A DNA stretch of 64,000 nucleotides from Ophiura sarsii. Lineage: Eukaryota > Echinodermata > Ophiuroidea > Amphilepidida > Ophiuridae. Of this stretch, positions 52,130 through 63,908 are shown one piece after another. How positions within the stretch are numbered: position 1 is the first letter of the stretch; every line of letters starts with the position of its first letter. The stretch is taken from NCBI GenBank assembly GCA_035610835.1, contig CM069455.1:2069805-2133804 (forward strand), in the 5' to 3' direction. A program made the position numbers and the translations under genes. A model generated the notes under the pieces. That model was given only the letters and a program-made list of their open reading frames with translations, searched no databases and had not been told where the DNA came from.

Positions 52130-54490
52130 AAATTATACTCTAAACTTCAATTTGTTATAAAATTAGTGCTAATTCAGATATTGTGAAATAAAATGTTCAA
52201 ATTTCGAGAAAAATCACGATTATACTATTGCTTGAGCAGGTTTTAGTTTTAAAAATGAGCCCAAAATTAGGACATTGAACAACCCTCGTGTGGCAACACT
52301 CTAATGCCTTGGTCAAGGGAGGAAGCCCGCAAGCAATTTCCACAGCAGTTGGGCTCGTCCGTGGACGGTGCAATGTATGTCTGCCAATTCCTGGTTGAAA
52401 TGACACACAGAAATTTGTATGTTCTGAGCATGTTTTAGCGAGGTTGTATAAAGAATTTCTAGCTTTAAACTTCAATTTGTTATAAAGATTAGTGCTTATT
52501 ATTTCAGATTTTATAAAATAAAATGTTCACATTTTGAGGAGGTGTCGATATAGCATTTCTAGATTAGAATTTAGTTTCAAGTATTAGCCCAATTGGGCTA
52601 CATAAAACATATTAAATGCTAAATAAATCGCGTCAAGGCTGTATGCCTGTATTGGCTAGACAAAGTCAGGATTCATGTTCACGGAGCAATCTTGGCCTGT
52701 CATATATAGTCAAAAAACTAAATTCCAAAGTGTCTCAAATTATAAAGGCGATGGAACTGTAATGATAAAACCAATGCCTACTAATTTGCATAGAAACGGC
52801 AGTCACAACAAGATCACTGATATTCCCCGCTATTCACGGCCTCATAAAAGTAATTCCCGATTTGCAAATCAAGCGCTCGTATTACAAACAACCGTTTGCC
52901 ATACATGCACTGCACGACATATTTCTGCGCAAAACCCGGGTTTTTCGTAGTCAAATTTGTGCAAAGCCCAGTTTTTGTATGCGCAAAACTAGGGGCTAGC
53001 GCAAAAACCCGGGTTTTGCGCAGACCCTAGTTTTGGACGCAGCACCGGGATATAATGATCAATGATGGGAGAGACCATGGAAAGCTAATATTTCCATGGA
53101 AAGACAAAACCCGATATTGTCTTGACCCCTGTCTTGACCTTAATCGCTGTTCGCAACTGGTCTAGGTGGCGCTCTAGCATTGGCTTAAGTAGTATCCGCA
53201 GACGATGGCGGTGGGCACAATTTTAATTCTGACGTCATAATGACGGTGTATTTGGGTTTTATTTTGGTTAGTCGTTATAGCGACGTAAGTACAACCAACA
53301 TATCAACTTTATCACGGGTTATATTTTGGTTGTCCAAATAACAAACCAAAATATAACATTAATGTTACGTTTGTTTTCTGACGGTAAGCATGTAACCCAA
53401 GTCTATTCGGCGTGACTAAGCCAACGGTGTGGTGATCACCAATGGCCGAAATCGGAATAGGGATGTTCTTAACACTTTCCACGCTGCTATAAATTTTACC
53501 ACATCAAAACAGAATTTTCACTAACCTTTTCGTAATTTTCAGAGTCTATTTAAAGGATTACTGAACCAATACTAGGCATGTTTGTACTTAATTCAATGCA
53601 TTTCTCATGGTGATTCCAAATATAGTAATAGAATTCAATAATTTTGACATTTTTGAAACATTTTGTAACATTTTGGAATGTCGTCTGCAGCCGCCTGCCG
53701 CGTGGAAAGCGTTAACAGTTGATTCGTTGCCCAAGATCCAATGATTCAACAGAATACAAGTAGAGGCAAAGATTATATTAAATCACAAACAATCCATTTA
53801 TTCAATTCAAAATACATGTGACATTACACATACAAACCCTTATAGAAATATCCCTTTTTTCAGAACCAATTTTGCCTCCAGGCATGGTGCACCCTGTGTA
53901 TTTTCTAGCCTGGTTGCTGGCCAAGCATCGCTCAAGGCCACGCCCGCGCCTGGTGGTATCCTAGTTTTGTCCATATGGTAGGAAGAACTTGGTACTAGTG
54001 GGTGGAAAGAAGCCAAAAGTCTTACTTTTGAAAGTTGTTGTGTTGAGAAATTCACACTTTAACTTCAATTTGTCATTGAAATTAGTACTATTTAAAATTT
54101 ATTCAAATCAAAAGTTCAAAATTCGAAGCAAAAAGTCACAATATATTATCCCTGGATTAGATTTTAGTTTTAAAACTAGCCCAATGTGGCTGACTGAAAG
54201 TCACCGCGTGTGTCAATTCATGTGGCTAGATTGTAGACAGACAGACTGCCTCAGGGTTTTCCCAGCATGCGGTCAATGTTTTGAATTAAACAATTATTGG
54301 GTGGACTTTTTTTTAGCCCAACACGCGCCTTTTCAAAGTTCTTGTGTTAAGAAATTCATTGTTTGAAGTTGAATTTGTTTGAAAACCAGTGCAATTTCAG
54401 ATGTTGTCAAATATAAAGCTCAAATTCCAAAAGAAATTACGATTATATAGCAGATTTTAGTTTAACATGTAGCCCAATGGGCTCAAGCTA
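52130..54490. repeat. Dispersed repeat, 4 copies (ACTTCAATTTGTTATAAA ... TTTTAGTTTTAAAA)
   Basis: Copies at about 52142-52265, 52466-52600, 54058-54190 and 54363-54485, all in the same orientation. Each runs from AACTTCAATTTG through AAATGTTCAAA..CGA and ACGATTATA to TTTTAGTTT..AGCCCAATGGGCT. The first two and last two are about 0.3 kb apart, with MITEs between the pairs. Confidence 0.8.
53469..53715. mobile_element. TTAA-flanked MITE, copy 3, inverted orientation
   Basis: TTAACACTTTCCACGCTGC at the left and CGTGGAAAGCGTTAA at the right, 247 bp. It is the reverse complement of the 31640 copy through GGAATGTCGTCTGCAGCCGC. Confidence 0.88.
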
Positions 54491-54610
54491 TACATGACGA
54501 TGGAACGTATTTGATCAGATTTTTGGGCAACATCCAGACCAGTCCTGGTAGTTGCTAACCGCCTGTGATTTTTATTACCGCTGATTTAGACTAAAAGGCC
54601 GGTAAATTGG

Positions 54611-54839
54611 GGATAGATCTATAAGGAGATGTAGGCGTAAGTTGTATGGAACAGGAGAGAGAGATGGATGTCGACCATTGCGGAAGGAAGGCAAGGTGGA
54701 AGAGACCAAGCAAACAAATTTAACAATGCAACCACATGTAAATTTCTTAGAACGTTGAGGGTGGCTTAAATTGGTTCTGAACTGCCAAAGATAAATTAAC
54801 TTCTATACATTACGCCTACATCTCCTTATAGATCTATCC
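54611..54839. mobile_element. 229-bp MITE with 30-bp perfect TIR
   Basis: GGATAGATCTATAAGGAGAT (first 20 of 30) at 54611-54640, exact complement at 54810-54839. No ORF. Target duplication unclear. Confidence 0.92.
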
Positions 54840-57800
54840 GAAATTTCCATGTCCGCGGCATAAAAGTAAATGTTGCCTTTATTACTTACAATACGAAAAG
54901 TACAACACTTTCTACAAAACGTGTCCTAATTTGTAGGGAACATAATATAGCGATATTCCATGGTTAGAAAAAAATGCACATTTTTTACGATGTGTAGTAA
55001 AATTTGTTTATACCAACTTGCAATGTTTGACCACCCTGGATATGCCAGCCACAGGCAGTCCATCACACCTCATCCCTGCAAGTAATCTGATATGCTAATT
55101 TTGGGCAAACACTCTGCACACCTGGTCACCACTGATTTCTGCCAGTGTTTAATATTATAATTCTCTAATTTATATTTACATTCTTTAGATTACGTCCTTT
55201 AATCATCCATTTTATTTATTGTCTATTTTTATTGTTTATTCTAATTGTTTATTTACATCACATTCCTCTCTAAAGTTCTTGTAATCAATAAGTTCAATAC
55301 CAAGTTAACTTCTAGAAATGTGAAGCCTGGTGCTCTCTCTTCTTGCTTGTGATTCTCAATATTATGATCCTGTGCGGAAAACTATCTGTTGCTTTTTGTG
55401 TCGATTTTATCCTTCGCCGAGAGGGTTTTCTATCAACCCTCACGAACCCTATGCTTGGAACATCCTAGTAAATGGATTTCACTTCAGATGTTAACCTGTT
55501 TCAATTTAATATATTCTGTTCGAGAAATTGATGTTTATTACGTTACCTGCGATATATAGAATATCAAAGTTGTTCAAAATTACCATTTAAACATTTAAAT
55601 GTACATATTCTGAATCAAAAAGAACATTGGTGTTGGAAAATAATATTTTCAAATTTTGTTAGCAGCATGTCTGACCTTGAGAACTATGTATCAAAACACA
55701 TTTTTTTGTTAAAAACCTATTTGATACATATACATAGATAAGGTATACCTAGCTGAAACAGCTACAATATCTTTCATCAATTTTGTTTTGTTTTTGTTAT
55801 CATTATTGTACAGGAATATGGACGACACATTGCAAACAACTAATGGTAATACCGGCAGAACCAAATGCAATAGTGGAGACAAAAAGGTCATCAGAGTAGT
55901 CTTATTACAAATCTACTACCATCATTTGAAATAAAATAAATCAATATCTTCCCAATTTAAAGAGATTACAGCTGGGCAATTCAATATTTAGTGCTATTAT
56001 AAGTTACATGAAGGTAATGATGCCATGGTTTAATAAACATACCTGCACAGTGATTAATACATCTGTCGATTTAGTGACCATGTTTATTACGTTATTCACC
56101 CTATTTACCTACATCAAAAGAGCGAGTCAACAATATATAGAACCGTCTTTCGGTTGATTTCGGCAACTTATCTTTCACAAATACCATTTACTAGGTATCG
56201 TTGAATACACTGAGGTGCTTTATACATAGAAAATTATATTTCATTTGATAGTGCTTAGTTCTGTATATTATCATTGTGGATGTTTAGAATTTGAGGTATA
56301 AAATATATGCTTGTGTCATTTAACACAAGTTAAGTGAGATTATATGTGGTAAGCATAATATGTGGTAAACTGTTTGTTTGTTTGTTATTTCGTTGGTAAA
56401 AGAAGATTGAAGATAAAATAAATGTGTTGTAATGTAAAACTAAGCGTTTGAAAATGATGTACTAAACAACTGTGACTATGTTTATTACGTTATCCGTCCT
56501 CGTTGCATTCTGGTGTAATTTACAAGTGTGTTTACTGCTTTTTACAGCTTTATATTGTCAAACGGGCTTCAATGTATGTCGACAAGATGTGTTTGTATAC
56601 AAAATAAACTGCCTTGCTCGATGTTGAATATTATGTGTTTACATGTGTTTGTATATGTTTATTACGTTACCAAACCCAATAAAGTCAGAGTTCCAATGCC
56701 AGCGTTATTAGTGCAACATAATATCATTGTTTCGGGTCTAACTTTGGAAAACACGTTATGACGATTGGAAAAAGATACAATTAAAGATATATTTTATACT
56801 TTGCACAAAAATATTCATTTTGGAAAACCGTGCATTTTTTAGATTTAAAGATGAAGTTATTGAAGTAATGTGATGACCTAAAAACGATTCATAGTACTTG
56901 CAGTTTACACAATTACATTGCATTTTTTTCGCTGTAATTGATAGAAGTATGCTTTCGGAACTACAATTTTGTGTTTTGGGCATCACAGTTTGTAAACTCA
57001 TTCTGATTTAGAGCTGATAGGCAGTAGATAACGTAATAAACGTGGAACAAAATCTGCAAAAAAGTGATTTAATAATTTGAATTCAACGTTATATTTTTTT
57101 AAAAATGCAAGGAGTGTTGTTCACAAAATTTTAAATCTATAGTAGATTCATAAACTCTGGCGCATCGGTATTGATTTTGGACCTCGTCCATTAGGCGTTA
57201 GAGGAACCCATTTTGACCAATGATGAAACAGAGGTACTTTTATAGATGTTTATTTGCGCTCCATAATCAAATGCTATTCATGATAGTGTGGCTATGAATT
57301 ATAGAGCTGATCTATATCTTTACAATCACGACAACCAAAAACTTAATCCAGCAGCTTCAAATGTGTTATCCCTTTGGAAGCGGTTAACACAATAAAAACA
57401 AATCGACCATCATCTATATCAAAAATATTCTGTATGTCATTTTACTTATTCATAATTTAGTGGATACTTTTTATTATTTTCCGTTTTTATTATGCGCGTG
57501 GAATAAGGATACATTAAAATGAAAATAACAGTTCTACGTATTTATTTGCGAAAAAAACCGGAAAATAATTCAATAATCATTTTTTTATATACCTAGGTAA
57601 AAGACCATTTGTCCTAATTAAATGGAAAAACAGTTATATCAACCAAGATACGGATTATAAACGTTACTTTAAATGTCTGGCTATGAGACCACCTGAATAC
57701 CTTTATCTGAATAACAATACATTTCTTTATCGTTATGCCGATAATCCAACCGCAAGTTCCCTGTCACTAGGTACATAGTGGTGACTGCATCACAGTAATA

Positions 57801-58055
57801 CATGTACACGAAGACACGAGATTAACCTTGCATATTACGATTAAATTCGAGTGCCTCCCCCTCGTTTGCTTCTGTTACCTCTTTACTGAAATGGTAAATC
57901 GCTAAAATCGGCCAATGTCTGCGAAACGACTATAGTATCCAGTATACATGTCTACTCTTAAAAAAAAGCGTAATAAATAAAATTGGAGACAATTTCTTTT
58001 TTCAACTTCTGAAATCTCATTTGCACTATTTTCATGAGAGTTGACCATAACGTAA
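54840..58055. other. 3.2 kb without recognised gene, holding ATGTTTATTACGTTAY repeats
   Basis: AT-rich and without convincing ORF. The 16-mer ATGTTTATTACGTTA(C/T) occurs at 55531, 56080, 56478 and 56655, and its complement at 57028. These could be ends of MITEs, for example 56655 paired with 57041. Confidence 0.6.
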
Positions 58056-58057
58056 AT

Positions 58058-58722
58058 AGGTTATCACAATAAGTAACTGACCAGGTAATAAACACGCTGA
58101 TAACTCTAAAAGTATAACTCCTACATAAACATATTTAATTATAAAGTTGTTGAGAAATTTCTATTCTTGAATTATATCTATCTATTACACGCTAAGAATG
58201 GTTGGTTAATGAGGAAGCTACGATCCCAAACGTTAGGGCAAGTCTGATTTTCATTTGAACATTTTCTTTTCAACACGGGGAGAGTATGACAGGTAAAGCG
58301 TGTGTGCCGTATTGATCAATCGTAACATGGTAACAATGCCACCGGCCGACTTTCCAACAACCAGGCCATCGACGGGTGAATTGGCACTACCACTACCAGT
58401 AATCAATAATTTGCCTCCCCGTGTTGAAAATGAAAATGTGAAATTGAAAATCAGACTTGACAGTACATATGGGATTGTACTTCCTTAATAGTTAATAGCC
58501 ATTCTTAGCGTGTAATATCTCAAATTCAAGAAGAGAAATTTCTCAGCATGTTTATAATTTAAAATGTTTATGTATGATAATGTAAAAGCTAAATGCAAAC
58601 TGCTTATCCACAAAAATAGCCTGTGTAAGTATTAAATGTAATAAATATAAGACTTATGTATGAGTTATACTTTAGAGTTATCAGCACATTTATTACCTGG
58701 TCAGTTACTTATTGTGATGACT
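58058..58722. repeat. Long imperfect palindrome, about 0.66 kb
   Basis: The left CACAATAAGTAACTGACCAG and the inner GATAACTCTAAAAGTATAACTC, ACACGCTAAGAATGG and TTTTCAACACGGGGAG are each mirrored on the right (CTCCCCGTGTTGAAAA, CCATTCTTAGCGTGT, GAGTTATACTTTAGAGTTATC, CTGGTCAGTTACTTATTGTG). The right arm has an extra stretch of about 100 bp. No transposase. Confidence 0.88.
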
Positions 58723-59231
58723 GTACTTCATGTATGCCTATTTGCTGGTGGTAGGGATTTTGCAATATACTTGCTGGTGGCCCGGCTGGTGGTAAGGATT
58801 TTACAATACTATATATACCGCAAATTGATACGAATCAGCACACGTGCCGACACCCAGGAGTTATGGGGTAGAAAATCATCGATTGTATACAGCCATTTCA
58901 ACTTGCGTTTAACATTTCTTTTGTATACTCAAAATAAATCGATACCACTTGGATCGCAACTGTAGCCGTGTAGCTATAATATCCGCTCTAAGATTCCCAC
59001 TCTAAAACTGTTCCAACACGAGCAATATTTTAATTTCATTCATTTTATTTTAATCTTTACAATTTTATTGATAAACAACATTGATAAGCATACAGATAAA
59101 GCCAGATAAGAAGGCATTGCAGTTTGCCCAAAACAAACAAATAGGCCTACAATGAAAACATACAATTGCATGGAACCAATGTATCACAAGGGTTAGGAAA
59201 GCGTGCTTTCCATAATAAAAGTATTGCACTT
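58723..59231. other. Spacer, no recognised gene
   Basis: The 58660-58965 frame (LLPGQLLIVMTVLHVCLFAG) overlaps the palindrome arm and has no recognisable domain. A TTTGCTGGTGGTA / TTGCTGGTGG doublet occurs at 58740-58790. Confidence 0.5.
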
Positions 59232-60656
59232 ATACACCTATCAGTTGTAAGACGCACTATACGACCCCCGGGAGTGGTGCGTCACTTTACCGAGGTGCGT
59301 CAACTTCTCATGTACCATGACGCACCCTGTGTCAAAAAAACGACGGACCATTGCCATCCAAATACGCACCCTCCGTCAATTTTTGGACGCACCATTGGCA
59401 TGATTGGTGGATTCTGACGGACCATGACGACGCACCCCGTCGTCAGATATCGTTGATTAAACTGGATAAAACACGATGACTACTGAAAATGAAACTACTT
59501 TTGATTCAACGAGGGATCTGCCCTTATTCGATGTTGTCAACCCTGGCCCTCGAATAATTATATAGACCCCGGACCGGGACCGGGATGGACGGAACCAAGA
59601 GGAGAACTTTTATATGCACAATAATGTCTGACTGGTCTAAAATTCATAAAAGATTTAAACGTCAGGATGAGGACGAAACAATTTCGAGAACATTGCCCAT
59701 TCTGCTTCGACCCGTTGGCGTCAGGAGGTGGGGATGGGGTGGGGTAGGGGTGGGGGGGGGGGGGGGGTGGGGGAAGGGGCATCCTTCATCCGTTGTTATA
59801 CATGTATGCTTGCGCCTATTTACAATTAAACGGGAGGTAAGTAGAAAATTGGGTTCTCGAAAGTGTATTTTAACCAAAATTGGGTTCTCGAAAGTGTATT
59901 TAAACATTTGAACTTCGGATTGGAAATTACACCTTCTATAAACCATCAAAGAATTTAAGGGGGGCATTTAAAAATACCAAAAACATTTAGTGATTTAATC
60001 AATACCACCCATATATTTCCAGAAAAGGCACCCCAAACGGCGACGCATACACGTATACCGCTATTGTGATAAGTTCCCCCGGGCTTCCTCCACCCTGATG
60101 CCCCCTAAATGAAATTACTCAATGTAAACCTTTGTATACTAAAACAAATAGTTAGATATGACCACCCCCTCCCCCTTCTGATGACCCCCACATGCGATGC
60201 CCTAAATTTGACTAAATTTGCATGGACAACACGGGTAATTACGAGTGCTTCCCCCGGTCTACTGTCGGTTCCTTTTTTTTTTTCGTTTGCCAAACTCTTG
60301 TATTGCAATTGGCGATGATCGAGTGATTTCAGGCATTTTAGAGCATGCGGTATAAAATATCGGAGTGTGTTTGCGGTATTAAAGTAGAGTCTGGTTGGCG
60401 GTATCAAGGAGTTGTGTGGTATAGTAGGCCTATAGCGTATATTTAAAGGTCGTATTTTGTTGTTCGTAAACCGATACATGTACACTGTGACGCTCGCCCA
60501 TGTAAAGTGACGGACCTTGACGCACCCTCCGTCATTTTTTTGACGGACCAAAGGCTGCCACTGACGTACCCTCCGTCAAAAATTATTGGTAAACGACGCA
60601 CCCACGACGCACCTCTCCCGGGGGTCGTATAGTGCGTCTTACAACTGATAGGTGTA
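59232..60656. mobile_element. 1.4-kb DNA element, 43-bp TIR with GACGCACC subterminal repeats
   Basis: The left ATACACCTATCAGTTGTAAG runs 43 bp to ...CCCCCGGGAG. The exact complement ends at 60656. Inside both ends lie many GACGCACC / GACGGACC motifs (for example 59317, 59341, 59363, 59390; 60509, 60593, 60605) in both orientations, as expected of transposase binding sites. No transposase ORF; the centre has a G run (59751-59767) and a doubled GGGTTCTCGAAAGTGTATTT. Confidence 0.9.
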
Positions 60657-62455
60657 TTAACATAAGAATATAGAAAAGTTGTCAATAAAATGTGCCCATT
60701 GTTATAGAAGAACACTGAGTGAGAAAGATCAAGCCTGCATTTGAACATTAAATACATTAAATACTCAGACATGACACTCTTGGTAAGCCATTTCCAGTTG
60801 TCCATAAAAATATATGTTTTATATTCATCATGATATAGAGGCATGAAATGGCATGGAGCGAACCAAATCGCCATTTACAACGCATTGACATTGAAGATAA
60901 TAAGATTTGAATCTTCTTTCAAAATTTGTAACGGCTTAAAACTCGGAGATACTGCTTCTAAATACCTATACACGCATTGTTCTGTAAAATAAACCATAAT
61001 TATCTCAATCTTACTTTCCAACCGATTTGAATTTATAGGTATTTTAATCTCAGTTTTATCGTGTTATCAATTTTATGCACTTTAAATAAACTTGAATATA
61101 TGAAGGAGGCCTTAATGTTATTAATTGTTTTCAAAAAGTATAATTTAAGTTATTTTAAGTATAGGCCTATTTTCTTAAATTTAATGTACAATAGTTTAGT
61201 TTAGTTGATTTAGTATATACTATAGATGAATTTGGATAATATACTGCTTTTTGTTTTTCTTTTCTTTTTGCGTGTGTTCATTTTAACATGTTGATACATT
61301 AGGCCTACAGTCAAATTCGGTTGGAAAAAGATTATAAATATCGTTTATTTTACTGAATGTGTGGTATGCCAATTCAATAGAGACAATAAGGTGATAATAA
61401 GTATCGAGTCCAGATTGTTGTGAGAATTTCATCGAAAGTCTAGTTTTATCAGTTCCGTTTCGATATGGCCTTATGGAAAATCGGTGAATGATTTTTTTCA
61501 CTTTCAGCGCGTAAACCCTGTTACTACATTGGCACTCACACCAAACTTGAAATAGGCCTATGTATAGCCTAAATCGCTCAACATGCTCAAGCAGAACAAA
61601 TTCCCTACACCATCCAAATATTGTTTCATAGATTAGATTCGCTGCATTTAACATCACCAACAGTTGATAGATCTGTATAATTGAGCTTTGTGCCGAACAA
61701 TAAAGATGAGATCTTGGTAACATTGGATTGAAACCATAGTGGTCGAGCTATGAGTTTTTAATTTTTATTTTGGAACTCATAGCGAGACCAATTCATCCGT
61801 CTTTAGTATCATTATGTTTTGGATCCAATATTATACCAGACTTGGACACCCCAAAACATAATAATTGTTCATTATATAGACACAGGGCTTAGGCTTACTG
61901 TCAAACTCAAAATGCATATCCCTATGCAGATTGATAAGGACTACAACTAAGTACACCTTTCACAATACATTCTGGGACACACGCCGCCATCATCACGAGC
62001 CACGGGTTCGTCTAAAGGCACGCGGCCGGAAACAATCGGGGCACTGACGAGCAGGGCCAACCGCTGCACTGTAATGGCTATACTCAGTCCGTTCAGCCAT
62101 GCACGCTAAATAATTTCAAGTAGGTCTACGAGTCGTATTTGCAACGGCACCACATTATTATGTATTAGGCTTACATAGAGGCCCGAGGCTTACATAGAGG
62201 CCCGACCGCGCCGACGCTGCTACTACTGTTCAGCCAAGCACGCGGAATAAATAGGGAGGCGAAGTTGTACATAGGCGTAATTCACGGTAGGCAAAATTTA
62301 CGGGAGGCAATATTTGCAGGAGGCAAAATTTTCGGGAGGCGGAATTCATTGGAGGCGAAGTGTCTAGCTGGCCGCCCCACTTTTTGGTACGCCTCTGGTC
62401 CCCCCTTAACATTTCGTCTCGTTTCGTTTCGTTTCGTCGATTATAATAAGCCTTG
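60657..62455. other. 1.8 kb without recognised gene
   Basis: A 146-codon minus frame (61283-61723) has no motif I recognise and sits in AT-rich DNA, so it is probably chance. An inverted pair GAGCTATGAGTT / AACTCATAGC lies at 61746-61784. GGAGGC(A/G)-type short repeats (GGGAGGCAAAATTT, 62285-62345) precede the zinc-finger remnant. Confidence 0.5.
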
Positions 62456-62948
62456 ACTGGTCTTATCCCTTGGATGGGAGAAAGTATTATCACAGTATGA
62501 CCTTTGGTATGGTTTCTCTTTGGTATGAATTCTTTCATGCCGGGACTTGTCATGTCAATGTGAGAAACTTTCATCACAATATTGACGTTGGTATGGTTTC
62601 TCTTTGGTATGGATCCTTTCATGAATGGTCTTGTGACATAATCGTGAGTAATCAAGACTATTCTTTTCTCAAGTCTGAAGGCTGACAGCAAAATTGTTAA
62701 CTTTATTTGTTGGGAGTGGCTGTTTTTAATAATAATTCAACCAGCATGCTTATAAAATAGGCTCTTTAAGTCTGGCCCGAGCAATTTGCTTGAGTCTGGT
62801 CCCTTCAGGACCCAAGCGTGTGTCTGTACGGACCGACCGTATAAACAAACAAACAAACAAACTCTTTTCAGAGTATGAACATTGGTATGGGTTCTCTTTG
62901 GTATGGATCCTTTCATGAATGGTCTTGCGACATAATCGTGAGAAACTC
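62456..62948 (-). pseudogene. Broken downstream fingers of the right zinc-finger locus
   Basis: A deletion in the finger at about 62950-62960 (TGTTCTTAAGAG where TGTTCATACTGTGATAAGAG is expected) shifts the frame. One more finger with HERIHTKENPYQCSYSEKS runs into a (TTTG)n stretch and an unrelated repeat (CAGACACACGCTTGGGTCCT). Beyond this, 62460-62650 still encodes two degraded fingers (KTIHERIHTKEKPYQ, CDESFSH, then CDNTFSHPRDK). Confidence 0.75.
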
Positions 62949-63908
62949 TTAAGAACATTGGTATGGTTTCTCTTTGGTATGGATCCTTTCATGAGCGGTC
63001 TTGTTACCTGACGTCGAGAAACTCTTATCACAGTATGAGCATTGGTATGGTTTCTCTTTAGTATGAATCCTCTCATGAACGGTCTTGGAACTGGATCGAT
63101 TAAAGGTCTTGCCACAGTAGGCACATCCGAATGGTTTCTCTTTAGTATGAATCCTTTCATGATTGTTTTTGTGAACCGAACACGAGAAAGTCTTATCACA
63201 GTATGAACATTGGTATGGTTTCTCTTTGGTATGAATCCTCTCGTGAGTGGTCTTGTGAACCGAACACGAGAAAGTCTTATCACAGTATGAACATTGGTAT
63301 GGTTTCTCTTTAGTATGAATCCTTTCATGCCGGGTCTTATGCCCTGAATGAGAGAAAGTCTTATCACAGTATGAACATTTGTATGGTTTCTCTTTAGTAT
63401 GAATCCTCTCATGAACGGTCTTGGAAAATAATCGTGAGAAACTCTTATCACAGAATGAACATTGGTATGGTTTCTCTTTGGTATGGATCCTTTCATGACT
63501 GATTTTGTGACCTAATTTTGAGAAACTCTTATCACAGTATGAACATTGGTATGGTTTCTCTTTGGTATGGATCCTTTCATGACTGATTTTGTGACTTAAT
63601 TGTGAGCAACTCTTATCACAGTATGAACATTGGTATGGTTTCTCTTTAGTATGAATCCTTTCATGACTGGTCGTCTTATCCCCTGAATGAGGGAAAGTCT
63701 TGTCACAGTATGAACGTTGGTATTGACATGGTTTCTCTTGACATATTTCCCAGTCTTTCCATCTCGACACTTTTGTCGACACATGCCGATGATTCTGCCT
63801 TGCATGATGACGGCGGAGATGTATCATATATCTATCAAACTTTGAGAATATTTTGTAACCGCAATACTTGCAGACAAAAGGCGTCAGACTCATATGTATT
63901 TCGCTCAT
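62949..63908 (-). CDS. C2H2 zinc-finger protein, about 10 fingers
   Basis: 319 codons from ATG 63908. The start is shared with the other copy (MS.IHMSLTPFVCKYCGYK-like), and an acceptor (CATATTCAG, AG at 63923-63922) lies 13 bases before the ATG, so an upstream non-coding exon is likely. The N-terminal finger has a variant CX2C..HX4H form. A degraded finger (YCDKTFPHSGDK, first Cys replaced by Arg) follows, then eight canonical CX2CX12HX3H fingers with the linker HTKEKPYQ in place of the usual HTGEKPY. It ends at a premature stop inside the ninth finger. Likely a nuclear DNA-binding protein with unknown target; no KRAB, BTB or SCAN domain is visible. It is a truncated version of a longer array. 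Confidence 0.8.
   Translation of the reverse strand: MSEIHMSLTPFVCKYCGYKIFSKFDRYMIHLRRHHARQNHRHVSTKVSRWKDWEICQEKPCQYQRSYCDKTFPHSGDKTTSHERIHTKEKPYQCSYCDKSCSQLSHKISHERIHTKEKPYQCSYCDKSFSKLGHKISHERIHTKEKPYQCSFCDKSFSRLFSKTVHERIHTKEKPYKCSYCDKTFSHSGHKTRHERIHTKEKPYQCSYCDKTFSCSVHKTTHERIHTKEKPYQCSYCDKTFSCSVHKNNHERIHTKEKPFGCAYCGKTFNRSSSKTVHERIHTKEKPYQCSYCDKSFSTSGNKTAHERIHTKEKPYQCS

Noticed and set aside
61283..61723. 146-codon minus frame as a gene
   Set aside because: No recognisable domain, AT-rich setting and no splice or promoter support; kept only as part of a spacer.
62265..62456. Short plus-strand frames opposite the zinc-finger remnants
   Set aside because: They are antisense to finger codons (repeated SLWYGSFH-type readings are the complement of KERIHTKE-type codons).
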